Of a stretch of DNA of 32,298 nt, positions 1 through 7,474 are shown piece after piece (the stretch's first letter is position 1; each line of letters opens with the position of its first letter). Source of the stretch: CAZNYN01 sp964577295. GTDB lineage: Bacteria; Synergistota; Synergistia; Synergistales; Synergistaceae. A program made the position numbers and the translations under genes. Under the pieces are notes generated by a model, which saw only the letters and a list, made by a program, of their open reading frames with translations, did not search any database and was not told the DNA's origin. Location of the stretch: positions 1 through 32,298 of the forward strand of contig CAZNYN010000021.1 in assembly GCA_964577295.1 (NCBI GenBank). The letters run 5' to 3'.

Positions 1-266
1 TCTCCCACGCCGCCTGTGCTGTGTTTGTCCATTACATGCAGTGATTCAGAATAGGAGAGTTTCTCCCCTGAATTTGCCAGTGCTTCCGTGAGGAACATCG
101 TCTCATCATCGTTGAGGCCTTTCAGAAATGATGCCATAAGCCATGCCGATACTTGGTAGTCACGGAAGGTACCGTTCATAATTCCCGATACCATAGAGTT
201 TATCTCTTGTCTTGTGTGGATGCCTCCGTCTCGTTTTTTTTCAATGAACTCGACGTTGTTAAACAT
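1..266 (-). CDS. deoA: Pyrimidine-nucleoside phosphorylase, N-terminal part (cut by window edge)
   Basis: Only the first 88 or so codons are present; the rest lies beyond position 1. The enzyme family splits thymidine, uridine or deoxyuridine with phosphate into base and (deoxy)ribose-1-phosphate in the cytoplasm. The translation starts MFNNVEFIEKKRDGG and reaches MDKHSTGGVGD, which is the phosphate-binding signature of the thymidine/pyrimidine-nucleoside phosphorylase family. The ATG overlaps the punA stop by one base (TGATG), and GAGG sits about 10 bases upstream, so the two nucleoside phosphorylases are translationally coupled. Whether it is thymidine-specific (DeoA) or broad (Pdp) cannot be told from this fragment. 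Confidence 0.9.
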   Translation of the reverse strand, partial: MFNNVEFIEKKRDGGIHTRQEINSMVSGIMNGTFRDYQVSAWLMASFLKGLNDDETMFLTEALANSGEKLSYSESLHVMDKHSTGGVG

Positions 267-1090
267 CACAGCTTTACCTCTTTAATAAATTTTGAAACTA
301 GTTTACAGAGTGAGCCTGATGCAGCGTTCATGGCATCCATGACTTCCTGATGCGTGAGCTTGTTGTCTGTTATGCCGGCACCGTAATTCGCCACGCAGGA
401 TATGCCGCAAACTCTGACTCCCATGTGGTTTGCCGCAATTACTTCGGGAACTGTGGACATGCCGACTACATCCGCACCCAAGATTCTTGCCATTCTTATT
501 TCCGCAGGTGTCTCAAATGACGGACCGGAGAAAGCAATATAGACTCCCTTTCGGAGTAATATTCCCTCTCTTTCCGCTATATCGCATGTCAGTTTTATAA
601 AGTCTCTGTCATACGCCATTGTCATGTCGGGAAAGCGGACTCCCCAATCGGGATTGTTTTCCCCGATAAGAGGGTTGATTCCCATATAGTTTATATGGTC
701 TTGAATTGCTACGATAGTTCCGGGCTTTATATCCGTGTTTACACCGCCCGACGCGTTTGTCAGGACGATAGCCTTGATTCCGAGTACGGCCAGAACACGT
801 GTGGGAAATGTGACTTCGGTCATAGAGTAGCCTTCGTAGTAGTGAACTCTGCCCTGCATCATTATCACAGGAGTTCCGTGCAGTTTTCCTATTACAAGGC
901 GTCCTGCATGTCCCGTCACTGTGGATCTGGGCCAGTAAGGGATATCGGTATATGGAATGATTACGGGACTTTCCACTTCATCGGCTAGGTTGCCGAGCCC
1001 CGACCCGAGAACAACGGCAATATCCGGCACAGATTCGATTTTTGTTTTGATATATTCCTTTGCTAGTTCTACTTTTTCTGACAGAAGCAT
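266..1090 (-). CDS. punA: Purine-nucleoside phosphorylase, trimeric (PNP) class
   Basis: Cytoplasmic enzyme of purine salvage: inosine or guanosine plus phosphate gives hypoxanthine or guanine plus ribose-1-phosphate. The 274-residue length and motifs fit the trimeric 6-oxopurine-specific class: phosphate loop GSGLG (29-33), VTGHAGRL (58-65), GRVHYYEGY (80-88), base-binding Glu193 in SFETPAE, GMSTVPE (210-216) and Asn235 in ANYGAG. I chose the ATG at 1090: AGGAGG lies 11 bases upstream of it, but only 2 bases from the in-frame ATG at 1099, too close to use. The gene follows xerD after 24 bases and is coupled to the pyrimidine enzyme. The order xerD-punA resembles Bacillus, where drm (deoB) sits between them; no drm is present here. 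It could also handle inosine made by the mtaD/ahcY route upstream, which is inference. Confidence 0.95.
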   Translation of the reverse strand: MLLSEKVELAKEYIKTKIESVPDIAVVLGSGLGNLADEVESPVIIPYTDIPYWPRSTVTGHAGRLVIGKLHGTPVIMMQGRVHYYEGYSMTEVTFPTRVLAVLGIKAIVLTNASGGVNTDIKPGTIVAIQDHINYMGINPLIGENNPDWGVRFPDMTMAYDRDFIKLTCDIAEREGILLRKGVYIAFSGPSFETPAEIRMARILGADVVGMSTVPEVIAANHMGVRVCGISCVANYGAGITDNKLTHQEVMDAMNAASGSLCKLVSKFIKEVKL

Positions 1091-1114
1091 AATTTCCATC
1101 TCCTCCTAAGAGCG

Positions 1115-2023
1115 TTATGATCTTGGGTGAAATTTTTCGTAGTAGTCAAAAATTTCATTGTCAAGGTGTGTATATTTTTCCGTTGTCATTATTGACGAGT
1201 GTCCTAAAATCTCCTGTAAAGTTCTTTGATCCATGCCGTTGCGCAACAGATGCGTTGCAAAAGTATGGCGAAGAACGTGAGGATGGAGACGCGCAGCGGG
1301 AATATTCGCGGCAAGTCCTCTCTTGCGCATTATATGCCACAAAAACTCCCTCTTCATCTGTTTCCCGCTCTTTGTTAAAAAGAGCAGGTCGCTTTGAAGT
1401 TTATCCAGCTTTGGGCGGTATTCGCTGATGTATGTCTCCACGACTTTTCTGACTGCTCCCACGTAAGGAACGGTTCTCTCTTTCCCGCCTTTTCCTTTTG
1501 TGTAAATTATGCCGTCATGTGTGTCTATGTCTTTTAATCTTATTGCGCATAGCTCCGATGCCCTAAGCCCCGCTCCGTATGCAAGTTCTATTACGGCTCT
1601 GTCCCTCTTCCCTATTATGCTTCCGTCCTCGCATGCGTCTATGATTCTCTGTATCTCACCCTCTGTCATAATCTGAGGGAGTTTCTTCTCTTTGTCGGGC
1701 AGGGGGTCGAGGACGGGCATTTCTTTTATCTCTCCGTCGTAGGCCAGAAAACGGGTAAATGAGCTCATTACTGCGGCAAACCTCTGGACAGTGCTTTTTG
1801 ATTTGCCCTTTATCGTCTGATCCATAAGAAAGAGTGATATTTTTTCAGCGGAAAATTCACACGGAGAGAAGCATTTTTCCTTTGAAAATTGGTACCATAG
1901 CCCAAGGTCTGAAGAATAGGCTTTCAGAGTGTTTATGCTGCATGTTCTTTCAAGCTTGAGATAATCTTGATAGCGTCCGAGGATTCTTAAAAATTCTTTA
2001 TCCTCTATTTCAACGGCAGACAT
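1115..2023 (-). CDS. xerD: Tyrosine site-specific recombinase XerD (XerC/D family)
   Basis: Family members resolve chromosome dimers at the dif site with a partner recombinase, controlled by FtsK. The 302-residue protein has an N-terminal SAM-like core-binding domain (about 10-100) and a C-terminal catalytic domain with the full active-site set: Arg154 in GAGLRASEL, Lys178 in TKGKGGKE, His249 and Arg252 in HPHVLRHTF, His275 in LGHSS and nucleophile Tyr284 in TEKYTHL. The length, lack of accessory domains and the location beside punA (as in Bacillus ripX/xerD) favour XerD over a mobile-element integrase or XerC, although XerC cannot be excluded. The gene starts one base after the Nudix gene stop, with only a weak SD (AAAGAG), so translation is probably coupled. 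Confidence 0.87.
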   Translation of the reverse strand: MSAVEIEDKEFLRILGRYQDYLKLERTCSINTLKAYSSDLGLWYQFSKEKCFSPCEFSAEKISLFLMDQTIKGKSKSTVQRFAAVMSSFTRFLAYDGEIKEMPVLDPLPDKEKKLPQIMTEGEIQRIIDACEDGSIIGKRDRAVIELAYGAGLRASELCAIRLKDIDTHDGIIYTKGKGGKERTVPYVGAVRKVVETYISEYRPKLDKLQSDLLFLTKSGKQMKREFLWHIMRKRGLAANIPAARLHPHVLRHTFATHLLRNGMDQRTLQEILGHSSIMTTEKYTHLDNEIFDYYEKFHPRS

Positions 2024-2024
2024 T

Positions 2025-2579
2025 TTATATTTTGCTCTTTTCTGATTTGTACCAGTAGTACGCCATTATTGTTTTGCCGTCGTTAATAGTACCGTCAGAT
2101 ATCATCTTTTCCACTTCATCACATGTTAACCAGTGGGCCGTTATATATTCGTCATCATCTTCGGGCAGTTTTGATTCCGATAAATCATGGGCATAGAACA
2201 GTGTTATCTTTTCTGTTGAGTAGCCAGGCGATGAAAAGAAGTCTGCTATCTTCACAATGGAAGAGGCTGTATAGCCTATTTCCTCTCTGAGCTCACGCAG
2301 AGCAGTTTCTTTGCTCTCTTCTCCCTCTTCCGCCAGTCCCGCAGGTATTTCATAGATGTCAAGGTCGACTGCGTGCCTATACTGCGAGATAAGGCATATC
2401 TTACCGTCGCTGCTTACAGGCAGAATTGCAACGGCAGATTTATGCTCGACGACTTCTCTGATTTTAACAGAGCCGGAGGGAAATTTTACGCTGTCTACCC
2501 TTAAATCCAAAATCTTGCCTTTGTATGGATATTCTGACTTCACAATGTTTCTCAATTCTTTGCTTGTGACTTCGGCCAT
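2025..2579 (-). CDS. nudF: Nudix hydrolase, ADP-ribose pyrophosphatase type
   Basis: Likely hydrolyses ADP-ribose to AMP and ribose-5-phosphate. The 184-residue protein has the complete Nudix box GX5EX7REUXEEXGU at 81-103 (Gly81, Glu87, Arg95-Glu96, Glu99-Glu100, Gly102), preceded by VDLDIYEIPAG, which is characteristic of the ADP-ribose pyrophosphatase (NudF/YqkG) branch. An open frame runs on upstream through the 3' end of fmt to 2873, but that extension is basic, low-quality sequence. The ATG at 2579 has AGAGG 8 bases upstream and gives a normal family length. It begins 11 bases after the fmt stop and is followed at once by xerD. Substrate within the family is inferred, not proven. Confidence 0.9.
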   Translation of the reverse strand: MAEVTSKELRNIVKSEYPYKGKILDLRVDSVKFPSGSVKIREVVEHKSAVAILPVSSDGKICLISQYRHAVDLDIYEIPAGLAEEGEESKETALRELREEIGYTASSIVKIADFFSSPGYSTEKITLFYAHDLSESKLPEDDDEYITAHWLTCDEVEKMISDGTINDGKTIMAYYWYKSEKSKI

Positions 2580-2590
2580 TTTCAAAACCT

Positions 2591-3511
2591 CTATTCTAAA
2601 GAATCTCCGATTTTTAGTCTTGAGCCTCGCAGCCACTCGTCTGCTTTTTGTACTTTTTTGCCTTCCGGCTGCACCGATATCAGTTTTACAGCGCCGTTTA
2701 AGCATGCGACTATGGGCATGTTGTCCTGTAAGGATATTATAGTTCCGCTTTTCCCGTTTGCGCTGATATACTCTGCTTCGTGTATTCTCAGCCTTTTGCC
2801 CGATATTTCGCAGTATGTCCCCGGTGAATGTTTTAAGGCTCTTATAAGATTTATGAGTTGATGAGCATCGCACTCCCAGTTTATCTTGCCTTCGCTTTTA
2901 TCTATTTTGGGAGCGAATGATATTTCCGATGTATTCTGCTCTGTAAAGTTCCACTCTTTGGCAGGCAGCTCTATATATTTTTTAAGTTCATCGCATCCTA
3001 TTTTTGCACATTTCACAAGGAGGCTCTCGGAATCATCCTCAGGCAGTATGCTTACTGACGGCTGAGAAAGGATTGGACCGGAGTCCATACCGGCATCAAG
3101 TTTAAAGAGAGTGACAGCTGTTTCTGTCAGCCCGTCCATAATGGCTCTCTGCACCGGAGCAGAGCCTCTGTACAAAGGAAGTTTTGAAGGATGAATATTT
3201 ATGCACCCTATAGGAGTCATGGAGAGCAGCGGCTCCTTTATCATGTGTCCGAAATCAACTACCATTATTAAGTCGGGAGCGTCCGCCTTTATCATCTCAA
3301 GCAGATCGGAATCCGCCGATAATTTGTCTGTGGTGTATGTGGGGATACCGAGATTTTCGGCGGCTTCATGAACAGGGGTGCGGCGAAGCTGCATGCCTCT
3401 GCCTGCCGGTCTCGGTGAATTTGTTATAACCCAATCCGGATTTGCGGATTCTGTAATCAGTTTCAGGCACAGAGCCGCAAATTGTCCCGAACCGCAAAAT
3501 CCGAATCTCAT
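2591..3511 (-). CDS. fmt: Methionyl-tRNA formyltransferase
   Basis: Transfers a formyl group from 10-formyltetrahydrofolate to Met-tRNAfMet for translation initiation. The 306 residues show a formyltransferase Rossmann domain with catalytic Asn105 and His107 in INIHPSKLPLYRG and Asp143 in LDAGMDSGP, and a C-terminal tRNA-binding OB-like domain (about 205-300). The usual SLLPxYRG signature reads SKLPLYRG here, a mild divergence with the catalytic residues intact. The ATG overlaps the def stop by four bases (ATGA), so the initiator formylation and deformylation enzymes are coupled, as in many bacteria. Confidence 0.96.
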   Translation of the reverse strand: MRFGFCGSGQFAALCLKLITESANPDWVITNSPRPAGRGMQLRRTPVHEAAENLGIPTYTTDKLSADSDLLEMIKADAPDLIMVVDFGHMIKEPLLSMTPIGCINIHPSKLPLYRGSAPVQRAIMDGLTETAVTLFKLDAGMDSGPILSQPSVSILPEDDSESLLVKCAKIGCDELKKYIELPAKEWNFTEQNTSEISFAPKIDKSEGKINWECDAHQLINLIRALKHSPGTYCEISGKRLRIHEAEYISANGKSGTIISLQDNMPIVACLNGAVKLISVQPEGKKVQKADEWLRGSRLKIGDSLE

Positions 3512-4005
3512 TGTTTATCCTCAGCGGCTTTTTTTGCTATGCGTTTTTTCATAAACTGCCTTTTGAGAGGCGAAACTCTGTCTATGAGAAGACGTCCGTG
3601 CAGGTGGTCTATTTCATGCGAGAATACACACGCGGCAAAACCTTCAAGCTCTTTTGTCACGCTTGTACCATCTTCATCCATGTATCTCACTGTCATTTTT
3701 TCGGGAGAGTCCACGTTGGCATATATTCCGGGGAAGCTCAGACAGCCTTCTTCTCTTGTTATATTGCCTTCCTTGCTGAGTATCTCAGGGTTTATCAAGG
3801 TGTATTTATCTCCGTCATGGTCTATCACCACTATTTTCCGGGAGACGCCTATCTGCGGTGCGGCCAAGCCTATGCCATCCGACGCATACATGGTGTCCCA
3901 CATATCCTGTACAAGAGTTTTTAATTCTTCGTTAAACTCTGTAACATCTAAATTTGTCTCTCTGAGTATCGGGTCGGGATACTCGCAAATTTTTCTGACC
4001 GACAT
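3508..4005 (-). CDS. def: Peptide deformylase
   Basis: Iron (or zinc) hydrolase that removes the N-formyl group from new proteins at the ribosome exit. The 165-residue protein carries all three motifs: GIGLAAPQIG (44-53), EGCLS (86-90, metal ligand Cys88) and HEIDH (130-134, ligands His130 and His134, catalytic Glu131). The frame extends to a TTG at 4020, but that codon lies inside the SD itself (GGAGGGG); the ATG at 4005 sits 6 bases after it and is the real start. This is the first gene after the hairpin and extended -10 element behind rpsA, so it probably heads a def-fmt-nudF-xerD-punA-deoA transcript. Confidence 0.97.
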   Translation of the reverse strand: MSVRKICEYPDPILRETNLDVTEFNEELKTLVQDMWDTMYASDGIGLAAPQIGVSRKIVVIDHDGDKYTLINPEILSKEGNITREEGCLSFPGIYANVDSPEKMTVRYMDEDGTSVTKELEGFAACVFSHEIDHLHGRLLIDRVSPLKRQFMKKRIAKKAAEDKQ

Positions 4006-4042
4006 TAAAATCCCCTCCAAAAAACGTTAAACCGATACTGAT

Positions 4043-4051
4043 ATTGTAACA
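4043..4051 (-). promoter_or_regulatory. Candidate extended -10 promoter for def operon
   Basis: Read on the minus strand the bases are TGTTACAAT: an extended -10 (TG, one base, then TACAAT, one mismatch to TATAAT). It lies about 40 bases upstream of the def ATG and right after the rpsA hairpin. No good -35 is visible, which extended -10 promoters can tolerate. Inference from sequence only. Confidence 0.35.
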
Positions 4052-4054
4052 GAA

Positions 4055-4083
4055 ATCCCCACTCACGATACATGAGTGGGGAT
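4055..4083 (-). terminator. Hairpin after rpsA, probable (weak) terminator
   Basis: A perfect 11-bp stem (ATCCCCACTCA paired with TGAGTGGGGAT) with a 7-base loop lies 29 bases past the rpsA stop. On the minus strand it is followed by TTTCTGTT, a short broken U tract, so it may end only part of the transcripts or protect the rpsA 3' end. The run of downstream genes in the same direction and the adjacent -10 element fit an operon boundary. Confidence 0.55.
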
Positions 4084-4112
4084 AAATAATTTATTTTGAA
4101 TAATATGTTATA

Positions 4113-5663
4113 TTATTCAGCCTGCTTGAGCAAGTCGCCTATTGTGACGTTTGTCTCTTCCTGGGGAAGCTGGTTGTTTTCAGCTTTCTTGCGTTCGCCA
4201 TCGGGGCGGCGGCGACGGGGGCGATCTTCGCTGTTGTTTCTCTTCGGCGCGTCTGTGTGAGCTGATGCATCTTCACGCGGTGTGCGCTTTACAGGCTCCT
4301 CGTTCGCGGGACGGAGGCTCAGGCGGATACGGCGCTCTGTCGGGTTGACTTCGAGGATTCTGGCTGTGACTTCCTGTCCCTCGGAAAGAACTTCTTTGGG
4401 ATTTTCAACTCTCTGCTGGCTGAGCTGGGATATGTGAATAAGTCCCTCTACGCCATCTTCAAGCTCTACGAATGCGCCGAAATCAGCAAGTCTTACAACT
4501 TTGACGGGAACTTCGTCATCCTTCTTGTACTTTTCGACTACATCCTTCCAAGGATCGTTGAGCTGCTTGTAGCCAAGGCTGATGCGCTTGCGCTCTGTGT
4601 CGACCTCGATGACGGAGACTTCGATTTTCTGTCCCTTCTTGAGGACTTCCTTGGGGTGCTTAATGCGTGTCCAGCTAAGATCGCCTATGTGGATAAGGCC
4701 TTCGATGCCGGGCTCTATTTCTACGAATGCGCCGAATTCAGTAAGGTTTGTTACAGTGCCTTCTGTCGTCTTGCCCTGTGTCCAGCGTTCAGCTACTGTG
4801 TTCCAGGGATCGTCGAGTGTCTGTCTGATGCTGAGGGAGATTCTGTTCTTGTCCTTGTCAATGCCTATAACCTTGACCTTGACGTGATCGCCCTTTGCAA
4901 CGACTTCTTTGGCTTTTGCATTGCGCTGCCATGAAAGCTCACTGATATGGACGAGTCCTTCCATTGCACCAAGGTTTACGAAAACACCGAAGGATGTGAT
5001 GCTGCTGATATCGCCTTCGAGAACGTCTCCTTCGTTGACCTGATCATAGAATGAGTGGCGAAGCTCTGCCATCTCAGCTTCCATAAGGCTGCGGCGTGAG
5101 AATACAAGACGACGCTTGCGGCGGTCTTTTTCGATAAGTTTGACAGGGAATTCCTGCTCAAGAAGACGTCCGGGGTTTACACCGCGTCCTTCTTCAGCAA
5201 GATGAGAGATAGGAATAAATCCTTCTATGCCATAGCAGCTTACGATAAGTCCGCCCTTGACTTTACGGATTCCCTTGACATTGACTGTCTCGTTCTTCTC
5301 TGCATCTTCTTCCAGCTTGTTCCAGCGTTCGTCAAATTCGCAGCGCCAACGGCTGAGGCCGAGCTGAGCCTCTTCGCCCTGTGCTATATTTGTTATCTGA
5401 ACCCTTACTTTTGCTCCGTTTTCGGGCTCAGGCATATCTTCGACAAGAACTCTGTGTGTCCACTCTTTGCGGGGAAGGAATCCCTCGCATTTGTAGCCTA
5501 CATCAACAAGCCAGCCATCTTCGCGCGCGTCGACAACTGTGCCTTCTACGATCTTGCCACGATGAAAATCGCCCATGACGTCAAACTGCTGCATCATTTC
5601 TTCCATCGTTTCTTCTTTTTCCTGTGTTTCCATTCCTTCTTCTGTGCGAAGCTCGTCAACCAT
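4113..5663 (-). CDS. rpsA: 30S ribosomal protein S1 (five S1 domains)
   Basis: RNA-binding protein of the small ribosomal subunit that helps mRNA docking. The 516 residues hold five S1 (OB-fold) repeats at about 35-106, 126-190, 210-281, 297-367 and 383-452. The last three are the most canonical, each with an (E/D)FGAFV- or SFGVFV-like strand and an EGL(V/I)HI segment. An acidic N-terminus (1-33) and a charged, Arg-rich low-complexity tail (453-516, including RPRRRR) flank them. E. coli S1 has six repeats; shorter forms are common elsewhere. I chose the ATG at 5663 with AGGAGG 9 bases upstream; the in-frame ATG at 5672 abuts the SD with no spacing. It follows ispH by 17 bases, a pairing that in clostridia is even a gene fusion. 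Confidence 0.92.
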   Translation of the reverse strand: MVDELRTEEGMETQEKEETMEEMMQQFDVMGDFHRGKIVEGTVVDAREDGWLVDVGYKCEGFLPRKEWTHRVLVEDMPEPENGAKVRVQITNIAQGEEAQLGLSRWRCEFDERWNKLEEDAEKNETVNVKGIRKVKGGLIVSCYGIEGFIPISHLAEEGRGVNPGRLLEQEFPVKLIEKDRRKRRLVFSRRSLMEAEMAELRHSFYDQVNEGDVLEGDISSITSFGVFVNLGAMEGLVHISELSWQRNAKAKEVVAKGDHVKVKVIGIDKDKNRISLSIRQTLDDPWNTVAERWTQGKTTEGTVTNLTEFGAFVEIEPGIEGLIHIGDLSWTRIKHPKEVLKKGQKIEVSVIEVDTERKRISLGYKQLNDPWKDVVEKYKKDDEVPVKVVRLADFGAFVELEDGVEGLIHISQLSQQRVENPKEVLSEGQEVTARILEVNPTERRIRLSLRPANEEPVKRTPREDASAHTDAPKRNNSEDRPRRRRPDGERKKAENNQLPQEETNVTIGDLLKQAE

Positions 5664-5680
5664 TCCAAACATCCTCCTGC

Positions 5681-6514
5681 TTACATCATGTTTAATTTTT
5701 GTGTCAGTTCTTTTATCAGCCAGTCAGGCGTACTCCCGCCTGCCGCTATTCCTATGTCTTCCTTGTTTTCCAGCCACCCCCTGTCCAACTCTCCCGCATG
5801 TTCTATCCATACTGTGGAAACTCCCGCATCCACAGCAATTTCAGCAAGCTTTTTTGTGTTTGCGCTGTTCTTGCCTCCGAGGACAATTATTCCGTCCACC
5901 TTTGCCGCAAGACGGCAAACTGACTCCTGACGGGCAAGAGTAGCTTTACATATCGTATTATATACCTTTATCTCGGGAGATATAGATACAAAAGAGCTTA
6001 CAAGCGAGACGAAAGATGCGACTTTTTGTGTTGTCTGACTTAATATGCCGCACCTTTTGCCTGCCAGAGAGGCAGGTATCTTGTCTGTATCGCTCAGTAC
6101 GATAACGTCACCCGTGGCATAACCCATGATGCCCTGAACCTCCGGGTGTTTCATATCTCCTGATATTACCACTAAATAGCCATCTTTGGAAAGTGTTTTT
6201 GCTCTTTCTTGTGCAGTTTTTACAAAAGGACATGTTCCGTCCACCATAATTGAGCTTCTCTGCTTCAATTTGTCATATACCTGCGGTGTTACACCATGTG
6301 CTCTGACAAACGAAACAGCCCCTTCCGGCACATCTTCCGGAGAATCCACTACAATAAGCCCCAGTTTTGAGAGTCTTTCTATTTCCTGTGGATTATGAAT
6401 CGGACTGCCTAGAGAATAAACTTTTTTCATTTTAAGCAGTTCTTCCTCAAGGGTGGATATAGCTCTCTTTACTCCGAAACAAAGACCTGTTGGATTGGCT
6501 ATATGTATTTTCAT
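5681..6514 (-). CDS. ispH: 4-hydroxy-3-methylbut-2-enyl diphosphate reductase
   Basis: Last step of the MEP isoprenoid pathway: an iron-sulfur enzyme reducing HMBPP to IPP and DMAPP. The 277 residues contain the three cluster cysteines: Cys12 in TGLCFGV, Cys95 in GTCPFV and Cys189 in NTICKAT. Substrate-site residues His40, His73 (RAHGV), His123 and Glu125 (HPEVQG) and the GGSTPDW motif near the C-terminus are present. The NTICxAT position often held by Asp is Lys here. It lies 3 bases after miaA, whose enzyme consumes the DMAPP that IspH makes, a sensible functional pairing. Confidence 0.97.
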   Translation of the reverse strand: MKIHIANPTGLCFGVKRAISTLEEELLKMKKVYSLGSPIHNPQEIERLSKLGLIVVDSPEDVPEGAVSFVRAHGVTPQVYDKLKQRSSIMVDGTCPFVKTAQERAKTLSKDGYLVVISGDMKHPEVQGIMGYATGDVIVLSDTDKIPASLAGKRCGILSQTTQKVASFVSLVSSFVSISPEIKVYNTICKATLARQESVCRLAAKVDGIIVLGGKNSANTKKLAEIAVDAGVSTVWIEHAGELDRGWLENKEDIGIAAGGSTPDWLIKELTQKLNMM

Positions 6515-6517
6515 ATC

Positions 6518-7474
6518 TTAATCCTCTGATGAATTTTTATTATCAAGATGAGCATATGATTTTTCAAGAGCATCTTTTAAAACTTCATCCACACTCTGTG
6601 TATCAAAGTTATACCACACTGCCGGTTCAAAGTGTTTGAACCATGTCATCTGTCTGCGTGAAAATGCTTTTGTCGAACGGATGTCCCCCAGTAAAGCCTC
6701 TTCAAATGTGCATTCTCCGTATGTGTACTGTACGAGTTCCCTGTAGCCAAAACCCTGCATTGAGGGCAGGTTTCTTGAATATCCCTGCTTTAAGAGCCAT
6801 TCCACCTCTTCGGGATAGCCGCTGGCGAATTGTACTTTTACTCTATTTTCTATATTGTTGTATAAAGTACTTCTCTCTCTTATAAGTCCGAGATAAAGTA
6901 TCTCATACCTGGAATCGATTTTCTCCTGATTTTCATACCACCATGAAGCATTCTTCCCTGTCAGTCTGAATATTTCAAGAGCTCTCATTATCCTGACAGG
7001 GTCATTCGGGTGTATTTTAGAAGCTGCGCACGGATCAATTTTCGTCAGCTCCTCATGCATTTCGTTCAGCCCTCTTTCGGATATCTCTCTTTCGAGCATG
7101 GCGCGCATATCCGCATCTTTGGGCAAGTCCGAAGAGAGAGAGCCTGTCAGGGCTTTGTAGTAAAACGGCGTGCCTCCTATCAGCAGGGGCACTCTGCCTC
7201 TGGCTCTTATGCGTTTTACCGCGTCTTCCGTCTGCAATGCAAAGTCGGCGGCGGAGAAAATCTGATCCGGGTCAACTATATCTATAAGGTGGTGTAGCAC
7301 TTCTTTTCTGATTTCGGCATCTACTTTGTCAGTACCTACATTCAGATAGCGATAGACCTGTCTGGAATCCACGGATATGACCTCGGCATTAAGCTTTTTT
7401 GCAAGCTCGAGGCTGAACATGGTCTTTCCTACCGCGGTAGGCCCTATGATGGCGATAATCGGTATTTTGTTCAT
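6518..7474 (-). CDS. miaA: tRNA dimethylallyltransferase
   Basis: Adds a dimethylallyl group from DMAPP to adenosine 37 of tRNAs that read codons starting with U. The 318-residue protein has the P-loop GPTAVGKT (11-18), the DSRQVYR motif (36-42) with catalytic Asp36, the IGGTPFYYKAL segment and the C-terminal YRELVQY region that contacts tRNA. The ATG overlaps the mutL stop by one base (TGATG). The order mutS-mutL-miaA is widespread in bacteria; no hfq follows as it does in proteobacteria. Confidence 0.97.
   Translation of the reverse strand: MNKIPIIAIIGPTAVGKTMFSLELAKKLNAEVISVDSRQVYRYLNVGTDKVDAEIRKEVLHHLIDIVDPDQIFSAADFALQTEDAVKRIRARGRVPLLIGGTPFYYKALTGSLSSDLPKDADMRAMLEREISERGLNEMHEELTKIDPCAASKIHPNDPVRIMRALEIFRLTGKNASWWYENQEKIDSRYEILYLGLIRERSTLYNNIENRVKVQFASGYPEEVEWLLKQGYSRNLPSMQGFGYRELVQYTYGECTFEEALLGDIRSTKAFSRRQMTWFKHFEPAVWYNFDTQSVDEVLKDALEKSYAHLDNKNSSED

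Noticed and set aside
1115..2023. Integrase of a mobile element
   Set aside because: No attachment repeats, excisionase, tRNA or cargo genes are nearby; the neighbours are housekeeping genes and the size is that of XerC/D.
2580..2873. Long N-terminal extension of the Nudix protein
   Set aside because: It overlaps the 3' end of fmt in another frame, is rich in Arg/Lys/Ser without a domain, and the ATG at 2579 has a proper SD and gives normal length.
5202..5930. Plus-strand open frame of 242 codons
   Set aside because: It is antisense to rpsA and ispH, has no recognisable domain, and the minus-strand genes are certain. The same reasoning removes the other plus-strand frames.
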